From contig CAYTKT010000021.1 of assembly GCA_964438605.1 (NCBI GenBank), positions 1 to 31,523 on the forward strand: a stretch of DNA of 31,523 bases, written 5' to 3'. Made by a program: the position numbers and the translations under genes. The stretch comes from Alangreenwoodia sp964438605. GTDB taxonomy: Bacteria; Bacillota; Clostridia; Peptostreptococcales; Anaerovoracaceae. How positions within the stretch are numbered: position 1 is the first letter of the stretch; the number at the start of each line of letters is the position of its first letter. This document shows positions 7,743 through 16,533 of this stretch, piece by piece. The notes below the pieces were generated by a model. The model had not been told where the DNA came from. It saw nothing but the letters and a program-made list of their open reading frames with translations, and made no database searches.

Positions 7743-7982
7743 TTACTGAACGATTTCGACTATTACCTTTTTATTTTCCTTAGTCGCTGCAGCACGCACT
7801 ACGGTTCTGAGCGCACGGGCAATTCTTCCCTGCTTTCCAATGACCTTGCCCATATCCTCGGGAGCGACTCTGAGCTGAATCGTGATTCCCTGCTTTTCCT
7901 CCGTTTCCGTCACAAAAACTGCATCTGGATTATCTACGAGCGACTTCGCGATAGCTTCTACTAATTGTACCACGCTGCTCAC
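7743..7982 (-). CDS. khpA: KH-domain RNA-binding protein KhpA (YlqC)
   Basis: This small single-KH protein binds RNA and, with KhpB/Jag, is tied to cell elongation and division in Gram-positive cocci. The GxxG loop is seen in KVIGKQGRIARALRTVV, preceded by the typical AIAKSLVDNPDAV. Three consecutive GTG codons are possible starts (7988, 7985, 7982). I choose 7982 (79 residues) because AGGAG ends 5 nt before it; the ribosome site abuts the rpsP stop, implying coupling. The order rpsP then khpA is the standard Firmicute arrangement. Confidence 0.93.
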   Translation of the reverse strand: MSSVVQLVEAIAKSLVDNPDAVFVTETEEKQGITIQLRVAPEDMGKVIGKQGRIARALRTVVRAAATKENKKVIVEIVQ

Positions 7983-7990
7983 CACCACTC

Positions 7991-8236
7991 CTATTCTACG
8001 ACGCCGGATTTTTTAAGCAGGCTCTTGACTGTATCCGTCGGTTGTGCTCCATTGCCCAGCCACTTCTTCGCCTTTTCGGCATCAATCCTGATTTCTGCAG
8101 GGTCCTTCATCGGATCGTAATAACCAATCTCCTCAATGAATCTGCCGTCTCTGGGCGCACGGGAATCCGCAACGACGACCCTGTAAAACGGCTTTTTCTT
8201 TGCGCCCATTCTTTTTAATCTCATCTTAACTGCCAT
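7991..8236 (-). CDS. rpsP: 30S ribosomal protein S16
   Basis: The 81-residue protein has the S16 signature AVKMRLKRMGAKKKPFYRVVVADSR and EEIGYYDPM near the middle, and is of normal length. S16 binds 16S rRNA early in 30S assembly. AGGAGGT about 8 nt before ATG 8236 fixes the start. A 157-bp space separates it from ffh; it is A/T-rich near the gene and GC-rich near the ffh end. That allows a promoter or mRNA processing, but I found no clear promoter. Confidence 0.97.
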   Translation of the reverse strand: MAVKMRLKRMGAKKKPFYRVVVADSRAPRDGRFIEEIGYYDPMKDPAEIRIDAEKAKKWLGNGAQPTDTVKSLLKKSGVVE

Positions 8237-8335
8237 ATCTGTTTACCTCCTGAAATAAAAATAACTTTCTTTTTAATCTTTATCTGCTCAACTCTTTTCC
8301 ATCGAACAAATCATCAAAATTTAATATTTTCAAGA

Positions 8336-8359
8336 CGGCCGCAGCTGCAAACCCGGCCG
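8336..8359 (-). terminator. Weak GC-rich hairpin between ffh and rpsP
   Basis: CGGCCG at 8354-8359 can pair with CGGCCG at 8336-8341 around a 12-nt loop. The sequence that follows on the minus strand, TCTTGAAAATATT, is only weakly U-rich. It could be a partial attenuator that adjusts rpsP output relative to ffh, or nothing. Confidence 0.25.
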
Positions 8360-8393
8360 CCGTGATCGTCTGTCATACCACAGTTTTCCACCA

Positions 8394-9731
8394 TCAACGG
8401 CGTTTCTTCTTTTTCTTCGCCTTACGACCCGCAGGTTTCGTCATCTGACGCATCATCTTGCAGGCGTCATCATAACGTTTGATCAATGTGTTAATCTGCG
8501 CCACCGAACTGCCGGACCCCGCCGCAATTCTCTTTCTTCGGCTGGCATCTAAAATTTTCGGATTCCTGCGCTCCTCCTTCGTCATCGAATTGATAATCGC
8601 TTCCATACGCACGAATTCCAGCTCGGATTTTTCCATGTCTTCGTCACTGATCCGCTGATTTCCCATACCCGGAAGCATACCGACCAGTTTGCTAAGGCCA
8701 CCCATCTGTTTAATGTTGCCCATCTGATCAAGAAAATCCTGAAGTGTAAATTCATTCTTCCGAATTCTTCGTTCAATATCTTCCGCTTGCTGCTCGTCAT
8801 AAGTTTCCTGCGCCTTTTCAATCAGGCTCAGCATATCACCCATGCCAAGAATCCGGGACGCCATCCGCTCCGGATAAAAAGGTTCGAGAGCATCAAATTT
8901 TTCGCCCATGCCGACGAACTTAATCGGTTTACCTGTAACGGCTTTGACCGACAGCGCCGCACCGCCTCGCGAATCGCCGTCAAGCTTCGTCATAATGATT
9001 CCGTCGATGCCGATTGCGTCGTTAAAACCTTTTGCTGCCGTAACGGCATCCTGGCCTGTCAGCGCGTCGACTACGAGAAGAATTTCGTGCGGGTTGACCG
9101 TGTCGCGGATGACAGCCAGTTCGTCCATCAGCTCCGCATCAATATGAAGACGGCCCGACGTATCGACGATCAAAACGTCATATCCTTTGTATTCGGCCTC
9201 TTTCATCGCTTTTTGCGCGATAACCTCCGGCCGCTTTTCCTCGCGGTCGAGATAAACCGGAACGTCCACCTTTTCGGCAACGACTTTAAGTTGATCGACA
9301 GCCGCCGGACGATAAACGTCGCAGGCTGCCAGCATCGGCTTTTTTCCGTTTTTCTTCAGATAAACAGCCAGTTTTCCCGCCGTCGTCGTTTTACCGGTAC
9401 CCTGCAGACCTACCAGCAAAATTACTGTAAAACCCCGCGGAGAATATGTCAGCTTGCTGTTCGTGCCGCCCATAATAGCCGTCAGTTCATCGTTTACGAT
9501 TTTAATGACCTGCTGTGCAGGTGTCAGACTTTGCAGAACGTCAGCGCCCAGGCATTTTTCCTTCACCGACTCCACGAACTGCTTTACAACTTTAAAATTG
9601 ACGTCGGCTTCCAACAGAGCGAGACGCACCTCGCGCATCGCTTCATTGACATCGGCTTCCGTGACAACGCCTTTGCCTTTGAGCTTTTTAAATACACTCT
9701 GCAGTTTTTCGGAAAGACCTTCAAATGCCAT
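8394..9731 (-). CDS. ffh: Signal recognition particle GTPase Ffh
   Basis: Ffh is the protein subunit of SRP. With 4.5S/scRNA it binds hydrophobic signal sequences and delivers ribosomes to FtsY at the membrane. Residues 1-85 form the N domain. The GTPase domain carries GLQGTGKTTTAGKL (108-121), DTSGRLHID and TKLDGDSRGG. The methionine-rich M domain follows (about 325-430, with GMLPGMG and RKRIAAGSG), then a Lys-rich tail. The length of 445 is typical. GGGAGGTGG precedes ATG 9731 by about 6 nt. ylxM ends 18 bp upstream, the usual ylxM-ffh pair. The protein is needed for membrane insertion and export, including the large secreted proteins encoded nearby. Confidence 0.98.
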   Translation of the reverse strand: MAFEGLSEKLQSVFKKLKGKGVVTEADVNEAMREVRLALLEADVNFKVVKQFVESVKEKCLGADVLQSLTPAQQVIKIVNDELTAIMGGTNSKLTYSPRGFTVILLVGLQGTGKTTTAGKLAVYLKKNGKKPMLAACDVYRPAAVDQLKVVAEKVDVPVYLDREEKRPEVIAQKAMKEAEYKGYDVLIVDTSGRLHIDAELMDELAVIRDTVNPHEILLVVDALTGQDAVTAAKGFNDAIGIDGIIMTKLDGDSRGGAALSVKAVTGKPIKFVGMGEKFDALEPFYPERMASRILGMGDMLSLIEKAQETYDEQQAEDIERRIRKNEFTLQDFLDQMGNIKQMGGLSKLVGMLPGMGNQRISDEDMEKSELEFVRMEAIINSMTKEERRNPKILDASRRKRIAAGSGSSVAQINTLIKRYDDACKMMRQMTKPAGRKAKKKKKRR

Positions 9732-9749
9732 TGGGCCACCTCCCTGTTC

Positions 9750-10106
9750 TCACTCATCAAGACTGTCCAGAATTTTTCTGATCGACTGAAGCTGCGAAAC
9801 AAGTTCTCCGTCGTCCGGATGCCGGGCGATAATGCTGTCAACTTCCGCCTCTGCCCGACGAATATCGTTTTCCCGCCTGCGGAAAAGTTCCGCAAGGCCG
9901 AGCTTCTCTTCATACATTCTGAGCGATTTTTCGGATTTTGAAACGGCATCATGAACCGCCTGACGGCTGATGCCTGTCTCGTCAGCAATTTCCGCAAGCG
10001 TATAATTATCTTCAAAATACAACTGCGAAATTTTTTTCTGATGCGGCGTCAGCAGTTCCGAATAAAAATCGTACAACAGTGCGTTTTCAAACATCCTGTC
10101 GATCAT
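9750..10106 (-). CDS. ylxM: YlxM/p13-family helix-turn-helix protein
   Basis: The protein has 118 residues. The N-terminal half (about 20-65) is a sigma-70 region-4-like helix-turn-helix, with LTPHQKKISQLYFEDNY and LAEIADETGISRQAVHDAV. The C-terminal half is a charged helix with RHPDD. YlxM proteins sit directly before ffh in Firmicutes and are thought to assist SRP assembly or its regulation. ATG 10106 follows AAGGTGGA by 5-6 nt. A promoter lies about 35 bp upstream, so ylxM is the first gene of the ylxM-ffh-rpsP-khpA transcript. Confidence 0.93.
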   Translation of the reverse strand: MIDRMFENALLYDFYSELLTPHQKKISQLYFEDNYTLAEIADETGISRQAVHDAVSKSEKSLRMYEEKLGLAELFRRRENDIRRAEAEVDSIIARHPDDGELVSQLQSIRKILDSLDE

Positions 10107-10137
10107 AAGTCCACCTTCTTCACGGAATTACTTTGAC

Positions 10138-10166
10138 AGATTAACACAGACGAAAAGGAGTGTCAA
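10138..10166 (-). promoter_or_regulatory. Sigma-A promoter of the ylxM-ffh operon
   Basis: On the minus strand a perfect TTGACA (10166-10161) is followed by a 17-bp spacer and TAATCT (10143-10138), preceded by TGT as in an extended -10. The -35 box lies inside one arm of the sppA terminator hairpin, so termination of one transcript and initiation of the next share the same bases. Confidence 0.62.
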
Positions 10167-10186
10167 GCAGTTTTACTTGACACTCC
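10157..10186 (-). terminator. Intrinsic terminator of sppA
   Basis: A perfect 11-bp stem (GGAGTGTCAAG, 10157-10167, with CTTGACACTCC, 10176-10186) with an 8-nt loop lies 45 bp after the sppA stop. In the minus direction it runs into CTTTTC, a short U-tract. Confidence 0.78.
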
Positions 10187-10230
10187 AAAAAATTTTTTAT
10201 TGTTTTCTTTTTTTCGCATCACATTCTTCT

Positions 10231-11310
10231 TTACTGCGCCATCAGATAATACAGTCCCGGCTCGCTGTGATCTTCGAGATATTCCAGCGCCTTCTGAGCT
10301 TCGGAAGTATTTTGGGAAGCCAGCTCCTGCAAAGATTTCTCCATTCCGAAAAGCAGACTGTAAAGATCTCTCGGCGGCGTATACTGAAATTCCAGAACCG
10401 CGCAGTTCAGGTTTTCCTGCTCACGCATCAGCTCTAACGTTTCATCAAAATCAGCCACCTTATCAACCAGGCCGTTTTCAGCCGCCTGAGCAGCCGTATA
10501 AACCCTGCCGTCGGCAATCTGCCTGACGTATTCTTCATTCAGATTCCGCCCCTCAGCAACAATGGATACAAACCGGCCGTACATTTCATCGACGAGACTC
10601 TGGTAAATCGCACGCTGATCGTCCGTCATGCTTTCATAGCTGTTTCCCATCGCCTTGTTTTCAGAGGAACGAATGATATCCACCTCCACCCCAAGATTTT
10701 CCAACAGCTTTCCTGCGGAAATAATCGGGCCGAGATAAACACCGATGGAACCCGTCGTTGTGTTCCTGTTGGCACAGATCATATCGGCATCCGCAGCAAT
10801 ATAATACGCTCCCGAAGCCGCCGTTTCGGCAAAGTACGCGTAGACAGGCCGTTGCGTCCGCTCCTGATACTCCTTCAATTTCAGATAAAATTCGTCTGTC
10901 TGATACACACTGCCGCCCGGAGAATTGATGTAAAGCAGGATTCCTGTGTTATTCTCATCATTCATCAGCGTTTCGAGATGAGACATCTGCCAGTCATGCT
11001 GGTAAGTGTCCTGACGCGACGACGCGCTCTGAATCGTACCCTCCACATGAAGGACTGCGAGATATGGCTCTCCTCCGCCATATTCCTCGACATTCGCCCG
11101 TGTCAGGCAATACTGGAAAATTCCTGCCAATAATACGATAACAAGCAATATCACAATTACGATCATCGCGTTCCGTTTTTTTCTGCTCCGCTTTTTCACG
11201 ACGTCTGCATCCGGCCCATACGGCCCGCCGTATCCAATACCGTCCTGATTTCCATTTTCCGGGCCATCTCCCTGCGTCCCGTCATTTTTCACAAACTCTA
11301 TCTCAGACAT
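10231..11310 (-). CDS. sppA: Signal peptide peptidase SppA
   Basis: SppA is a membrane-bound serine protease that degrades released signal peptides. The 359-residue protein has a Gly/Pro/Asp-rich cytoplasmic N-terminus, a basic patch (KKRSRKKR) and one transmembrane helix (about 48-68). The single-domain (67K-C-type) protease core follows. The likely nucleophile is Ser166 in AETAASGAYY, and the general base Lys219 in RSSENKAMGN; INSPGGSV and TTTGSIGVY are further family boxes. The start ATG 11310 follows AGAGGAAA by about 8 nt. It has its own promoter beyond the addA stop and a terminator after it, so it is probably monocistronic. It would serve the heavy secretion load implied by the downstream surface proteins. 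Confidence 0.94.
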   Translation of the reverse strand: MSEIEFVKNDGTQGDGPENGNQDGIGYGGPYGPDADVVKKRSRKKRNAMIVIVILLVIVLLAGIFQYCLTRANVEEYGGGEPYLAVLHVEGTIQSASSRQDTYQHDWQMSHLETLMNDENNTGILLYINSPGGSVYQTDEFYLKLKEYQERTQRPVYAYFAETAASGAYYIAADADMICANRNTTTGSIGVYLGPIISAGKLLENLGVEVDIIRSSENKAMGNSYESMTDDQRAIYQSLVDEMYGRFVSIVAEGRNLNEEYVRQIADGRVYTAAQAAENGLVDKVADFDETLELMREQENLNCAVLEFQYTPPRDLYSLLFGMEKSLQELASQNTSEAQKALEYLEDHSEPGLYYLMAQ

Positions 11311-11461
11311 ACTATGTTTTCCTCTGTTCTAAGTTCCGCTGCCCGATCCGTGCACGGCCAGAATCCCGTCTCCACCGCCGGCCTGCGCGCGGTCAGAAGA
11401 ATCCTCTCTCCTCCGTCAGTCTGCACGCAGCTAGAACTTCTGCAAAGCGCTCGTTTTTGTC

Positions 11462-11490
11462 AGTATATCAGTTTCCGAATAAGAAATCAA
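11462..11490 (-). promoter_or_regulatory. Sigma-A promoter of sppA
   Basis: On the minus strand TTGATT (11490-11485), a 17-bp spacer and TATACT (11467-11462) with an upstream TG (extended -10) make a good vegetative promoter 10 bp past the addA stop. The predicted leader is about 145 nt, and I see no strong structure in it. Confidence 0.65.
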
Positions 11491-11499
11491 CGATTCTGC

Positions 11500-14400
11500 T
11501 TACACATCAATCATTTCACCCGACCGCATCAAAAACAATTTTGTTTCAATATCATGAACGTCGAGCGCCGCACTGACAGCGTCCCGGTAAAGAGCGACCT
11601 GCCGCCTGTACCTGTTTCGGATCTCCTCATAAGACTCACGCCTTCGGCTAAAATCAATAAAATCCGTTTTATAATCAACAATAACAATACCGCGCTCGTC
11701 CTCAAAGCAACAGTCGATAATTCCCTGGATCAACAGTTGACGCGGCAATTCCCGCCGCATTTTTTCAGCGATTTCACTGTCAGCCGCCATAGCTTCCAGT
11801 TCCGCCCTGTCCTTTTTCAGCGTAAATGGCCATTCCCGTCTGAGCCAGTGCGCATTACAGGCACGCCGCCCCGTTTCCGTCCGGAAAAACGAAGCAATCT
11901 GGTCACATAAGACGGCCTGTGCCTCTCGCAGCGTAAATATATTTTTTTCCACCAGAGAATCAACGAATTTTCTGACGTCCTCTCCGTCTGTGCCGGAGAG
12001 AAACGGAATCTGCTCCATAACTCTGTGAGTTAACGTCCCTCGTATGGCGGGTGTAATTTCGGCTTCTTCCCTCAAAAAATCGGGAATTTGATCCGTACAG
12101 TTTCCCGTTCTCAAAAGATTTGCACCTGCAGTTTCCGCCTCTGCTGCTTCAATCTTTGCAGCGTCCTGCTCCGCAGCACGGGCAGCGTCAAATTGTGCGT
12201 CGTTCTGCCCCGCAGTCTTGATCAATTCCATTTGCGCTGTACTTTGTTCCGCAGTTATGACCTGCACATCCGTTTCATTATCGCCACCTGTGCCGCCCGG
12301 CTGTCGTTCCCCTGAAATCATGCGGTTCAACTCCGACACCGTAAATTTCGATTTTGAAAATACGTCGTCCGCATAAGGATAGCGAAAGGAAAATCTTTGA
12401 AAAATTTTGGTAAAGGAATCTTCTTTATCGACTTCGTTCTGCCGGCTCGCCTTTTCCGGAAAACCGCCTGTTTCCTCTGTGTCCGCCGCTTCCCGCAGAC
12501 CGCCCGCACCCCGCACATTTGCCGATTCGGACGGGATATCCGCATTTGGGGCATCTGCCGATTTTGTCAGATTAGGCGCTGTACTGAATCCTTCTTCAAG
12601 GCCGTGCAGCAATTCAGCCGATTCATTCCGCGTTTTTTTCAGCGTTTCCGACAACGTCAGTCTGTCGTAAAATACAGTTTTGATGCCGGCATTCTTGAGA
12701 TTCGGAACAATCCAGTCGAGAAAGCATCTCGGTTCTCCGGTTGCCCCTCTCAGACCGAGGCGAAATTTTTCCATTTCCTCTGCCAGTCCGTTCATGCTGC
12801 CCGTCATAACGAGTTCGTCCATTGCCCGTGTCATCGCCACGTAAAGAATCCTCATTTCTTCGGCTAAGCGTTCTTCCTCCTTCTTTTTCTCAATTACGCG
12901 CTGAACAACAGTTTTCGCATAGCAGCCCCGGTCGGGATCAGAATAGCGCAGGCCCAGCCCCAGGTCCTTCTGCATGGTTACAAGAGACGTATTCCTGTCC
13001 ACATTAAATTTGCGGCCCAATCCACCCAAAATGACGACCGGAAATTCAAGTCCTTTACTTTTGTGAATCGTCATAATTCGCACCGCGTCTTCAACGCCGC
13101 CGTGCTGTGAGCTTTGCCCCACAGAAACGCGGTTTTCGTTCAGAGACTCCACATATCTGACAAATCCGAACAATCCTTTGTTTTGAGACTTTGCATATGC
13201 GGCCGCCTTATCGACAAGAGCGCTGAGATTTGCCGCCCGCCGCTCGCCGCCGGGCAGTGCCGACGCATATTCAAAGTAGCCGCTCTGGCGCATCAGTGCC
13301 CAGAGAAAATCCGGCAACGGCATATACCGGGACATGAGCCGCCATTCATCAAGCTTCTGCCTGGCAACTCTGCATTTTTTGCTTTCACACGCAAAAAATG
13401 CGTCGCTGTAACTGCCTTCCATGTGATTCAGCCGAATATCTGCCAACTCTCCGACAGTCAGACCAAAAATGGGCGACCGCAACACACTGATCAGCGGAAC
13501 ATCACGCCGCCGGTTGTCGATAACCCGCAGAAGATTCATGAATACCTCAATTTCAACCGTTTCAAAATATCCTTCACCGGAATCAATATAGGACAAAATT
13601 CCTTGTTCTCGCAGCGCTTCCGCGTAAATGTCGGCTGTACCCTTCGTTGCACGCAGCAGAATGGCGATATCGCCAAAACTCACCTTCCGCACGGACCCCG
13701 ACTTGTTATCATAGATTTCCATTCCAATTCGTTCCGCCACCAGATCTGCTGTCACACGAGCCTCCAGTTCAGTCTTCTGCAGCTCAGCAATTTCTTCGTC
13801 AATCAGATTTTCTTCCCCATCCGGAACAGAACTGTCAATCAAATGAAGCGTCACGGGGCGGTCAAGCTCCCCCTCATAAACAACGCCCTGCTTAAGCGAC
13901 GCATTCTCATCATACTCGATACCGCCGTGTGTCCTGTCCATGATATTTGAAAAAATTCCATTGACACAGTTGATGATATGCCGCTTGCAGCGGAAATTGC
14001 GATTCAGATCTATGCGCCTGCCAGCAGAAACCTGCGCCGTTTGCTTCGCGCTATCTGTCTCCTTCGCGCCGTCGGAGAGGCTTCCCGCACTGTTTCTACC
14101 GTTTTTTGCGCTCACAGAATCTGCAATTTTCATTAAATCGTTCGCAGCGCCCACAATATTTTTGGTATCCGGCAAATTCTCAGCATCCCCGGCGTCTGTC
14201 AAATCCTCTGCAGCGTCCTTAACATCTCTGACATTCGGCAAATCCTCTGCAGAAAATTTTTTTGGAACAAACGTATTATATTTCTCTATAAATATTTCCG
14301 GCTCAGCCAGTCTGAATTTATAAATACTCTGCTTGACATCACCTACTATATAAATATTGTCGCCGCGGCCGATTCTGCGCAGCAGCGTTTCCTGCAAAAT

Positions 14401-15639
14401 ACTGCTGTCCTGATATTCATCGACAAAAATCACCCGGAAACGCTCCCTGTAATCTCGTGCTGCTTCTTCATGGCTGAGAATTTCCAGCGCGATATGCTCA
14501 ATATCATTAAAGTCCAGCAGCGAACGCTCCCGCTTCTTATCCGTAAACCGCTGATGAAATTCCCGGACAAGGCCGCAGAGAAACTGTGCCGGTCGCTTCG
14601 TGGCGTTCACCCTGGCAATCATTTCATCTTCAGGAAGCGACAAAAAATCAGAATTGACAGATGACATCTTTTTTTTCATCGCGTCACGCAAACTCTTAAT
14701 CGTCTCCTTCAGCGGCTCGTACGCTTCTTTATCGGCCTTTGCCGCTATAAATCGCGCAAACTTCGGCTTCTGTATCTGAGCAAAAACACTGTCATTTCCG
14801 TCATCCTCCTCCAGTTTCCGGTGAATACCGCGAATCATTTTAAAATCATCGAGCGCTTTTTTTTGCAGCGACGGCAAATCCTGTGTCATGTCGCAGACAG
14901 TCTGTGCCAGAGCCTCCGCTTCCGCCACAGATTTTCGCGTCAGCTTTGCAAGATACCTCCCGACATTTGAGCGGCGCAGTTTTCTGCTGTCAGCGCCCAG
15001 AGCGTCACACGCCGATTCAAGCCATTCAAAAGGTTCGGGCATACTCACGATAAAACGATATACCGACAAAATCATTTCGCGAACCCTTGATTCGCTCCTG
15101 ACATCGGAGTAACCCCGCAAAAATTCCGTAAACTCCGGATCATCTTCAGCAAACCTGCTCTCAAACAACTCATCCATAGCTTCCGACTGGAGAATCTGCT
15201 GGCGCGCCTCATCGCCAATGGAAAAATCAGCCTCCACATCTGTCAGATAGAAAAAACGACGAATTACATTCATAGAGAATTTGTGGAACGTGCTGATATT
15301 TGCAGAATGTGCCTTTCTGAGCTGAAGACGCAAAAAAGCGACTTTTTTCCTGTTATCTTCCCGCTTCTTATCAGAAATATCGGTATCGGACGCGTTTTCC
15401 TCCGCAAGAGCATGTATTTCTGACGAAATCGATTTAAGAATTTTTTCCTTCATCTCAGATGCCGCCGCGTTGCTGAACGTCACAACGAGCATCTCATCCA
15501 CCGAAATTCCGTCATGAAGAATCAACTGCTTGATCCGCTCTGTCAAAACGGCCGTTTTGCCCGACCCCGCCGCTGCTGAAACGAGAATATCGCTGCCTCT
15601 GGCCCAGATCGCTTCATTCTGCTCCTTTGTCCATTTCAT
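11500..15639 (-). CDS. addA: AddA, helicase-nuclease subunit of the AddAB recombination complex
   Basis: AddAB processes double-strand breaks for RecA loading; AddA supplies the UvrD-like 3'-5' helicase and a RecB-type nuclease. Walker A is SAAAGSGKTAV (21-30), motif II VDEYQDSSILQETLL, motif III GDVKQSIYKFRLAEPEIF, motif V IMTIHKSKGLEFPVV and motif VI YVAMTRAMDELVMTGS. The nuclease motif IDCCFEDERGIVIVDYKTDF lies near the C-terminus. The length of 1379 exceeds the usual 1200-1250 because of three low-complexity inserts: after KYNTFVPKKF (about 75 residues), after LLHGLEEGF (about 50), and after RMISGERQ (about 70, Ala/Glu/Gln-rich). The start ATG 15639 follows GGAGG by 8 nt. addB, normally adjacent, is not next to it here; an unknown membrane protein gene is. 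Confidence 0.93.
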   Translation of the reverse strand: MKWTKEQNEAIWARGSDILVSAAAGSGKTAVLTERIKQLILHDGISVDEMLVVTFSNAAASEMKEKILKSISSEIHALAEENASDTDISDKKREDNRKKVAFLRLQLRKAHSANISTFHKFSMNVIRRFFYLTDVEADFSIGDEARQQILQSEAMDELFESRFAEDDPEFTEFLRGYSDVRSESRVREMILSVYRFIVSMPEPFEWLESACDALGADSRKLRRSNVGRYLAKLTRKSVAEAEALAQTVCDMTQDLPSLQKKALDDFKMIRGIHRKLEEDDGNDSVFAQIQKPKFARFIAAKADKEAYEPLKETIKSLRDAMKKKMSSVNSDFLSLPEDEMIARVNATKRPAQFLCGLVREFHQRFTDKKRERSLLDFNDIEHIALEILSHEEAARDYRERFRVIFVDEYQDSSILQETLLRRIGRGDNIYIVGDVKQSIYKFRLAEPEIFIEKYNTFVPKKFSAEDLPNVRDVKDAAEDLTDAGDAENLPDTKNIVGAANDLMKIADSVSAKNGRNSAGSLSDGAKETDSAKQTAQVSAGRRIDLNRNFRCKRHIINCVNGIFSNIMDRTHGGIEYDENASLKQGVVYEGELDRPVTLHLIDSSVPDGEENLIDEEIAELQKTELEARVTADLVAERIGMEIYDNKSGSVRKVSFGDIAILLRATKGTADIYAEALREQGILSYIDSGEGYFETVEIEVFMNLLRVIDNRRRDVPLISVLRSPIFGLTVGELADIRLNHMEGSYSDAFFACESKKCRVARQKLDEWRLMSRYMPLPDFLWALMRQSGYFEYASALPGGERRAANLSALVDKAAAYAKSQNKGLFGFVRYVESLNENRVSVGQSSQHGGVEDAVRIMTIHKSKGLEFPVVILGGLGRKFNVDRNTSLVTMQKDLGLGLRYSDPDRGCYAKTVVQRVIEKKKEEERLAEEMRILYVAMTRAMDELVMTGSMNGLAEEMEKFRLGLRGATGEPRCFLDWIVPNLKNAGIKTVFYDRLTLSETLKKTRNESAELLHGLEEGFSTAPNLTKSADAPNADIPSESANVRGAGGLREAADTEETGGFPEKASRQNEVDKEDSFTKIFQRFSFRYPYADDVFSKSKFTVSELNRMISGERQPGGTGGDNETDVQVITAEQSTAQMELIKTAGQNDAQFDAARAAEQDAAKIEAAEAETAGANLLRTGNCTDQIPDFLREEAEITPAIRGTLTHRVMEQIPFLSGTDGEDVRKFVDSLVEKNIFTLREAQAVLCDQIASFFRTETGRRACNAHWLRREWPFTLKKDRAELEAMAADSEIAEKMRRELPRQLLIQGIIDCCFEDERGIVIVDYKTDFIDFSRRRESYEEIRNRYRRQVALYRDAVSAALDVHDIETKLFLMRSGEMIDV

Positions 15640-15660
15640 CTCTCCTGCCTCCGCGTCCGC

Positions 15661-16533
15661 TTAAAATCGGTTGTCGTTTTCCTCCGTCAGACGTTTCTGC
15701 GACGCGTCTGGTTCCTCCCGGCCAAACTCCATTTCCGTCTCCTGAACCACTCCTTCTGCACTGCTATATCCCTGCATCACGTCTATTTCCGTTTGATTAA
15801 ACTCCGTATTCGCTTTCTGAAACGTTCCGGTTCCATCGCGTTGCTCCTGCGACGCATCCATCTCCGTCCGGTTAAACTCCATGCCTGGTTCCTGAGCCAC
15901 TCCATCTGTCCTGTTATATCCCTGCATTACGTCTATTTCCGTTTGATTAAACTCCGTATTTACTTCCTGAAATGTTTCGGTTCCATCGCATTGCTCCTGC
16001 GACGCATCCATCTCCGTCCGGCTAAATTCCACGCCTGGTTCCTGGCCTGATACTTCTCCATCTCCATATGTCTTTACTTCCTTCTCCATCCGGTCCGGCA
16101 GCGCTCCGAGCCACTCCGGTTCTCCTGCCTGCGCCGCGCCATCGTCTTGAAAAATATCTTTGGCCTCTGTCTGCGCTTTGCGCTGTTCTCTTCTAAGCGC
16201 TGATTTCATCTTTTGCGCTTCCAGTCCTTTTCCGATCTCTACACTAAACGCCTTTAAAATTTTATCTCCAAAAACGCATAACATAATCAAACCCAATGCA
16301 ATCAACAAATAACCAATTCCATGCGCTAAAATTACATTCGTTCCGGAAATGTTTGACGCCGCCACAGCCGCCGCCTTATAAATATATGTATAAAAATCAG
16401 CGCCGAACTCCACAGATGTGGAAAGTTCAAGTCCTGACGCACTTCCCGCCGTACTGACACCCAACACAAAAATCACGATTCCCGCAATCATTCCCAAAAT
16501 TGAAAATATATTTTCGATCAGCTTCTTTCCCAT
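15661..16533 (-). CDS. Two-helix membrane protein with C-terminal 50-residue repeats, function unknown
   Basis: I do not recognise a family. The 290-residue product has two transmembrane segments (about 10-30 and 68-90) separated by a short extracytoplasmic loop. A basic stretch (KMKSALRREQRKAQTEAK) then leads to a long acidic tail. The tail (about residues 160-275) is built of 50-residue repeats with the words EFNQTEIDVMQGY and EFNRTEMDASQEQ. By the positive-inside pattern both termini should be cytoplasmic. ATG 16533 follows GGGAGG by about 8 nt. It has a promoter about 130 bp upstream and ends 21 bp before addA, so the two are probably co-transcribed. The pairing with addA does not by itself suggest a function. 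Confidence 0.6.
   Translation of the reverse strand: MGKKLIENIFSILGMIAGIVIFVLGVSTAGSASGLELSTSVEFGADFYTYIYKAAAVAASNISGTNVILAHGIGYLLIALGLIMLCVFGDKILKAFSVEIGKGLEAQKMKSALRREQRKAQTEAKDIFQDDGAAQAGEPEWLGALPDRMEKEVKTYGDGEVSGQEPGVEFSRTEMDASQEQCDGTETFQEVNTEFNQTEIDVMQGYNRTDGVAQEPGMEFNRTEMDASQEQRDGTGTFQKANTEFNQTEIDVMQGYSSAEGVVQETEMEFGREEPDASQKRLTEENDNRF
15700..16045 (-). repeat. 150-bp in-frame tandem repeat
   Basis: Matching words are spaced exactly 150 bp apart: TATATCCCTGCAT near 15766 and 15916, and TTGCTCCTGCGACGCATCCA at 15841 and 15991. About 2.3 copies are present with few differences, so the duplication is recent or kept similar. Each unit adds 50 residues to the tail of the membrane protein. 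Confidence 0.88.
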
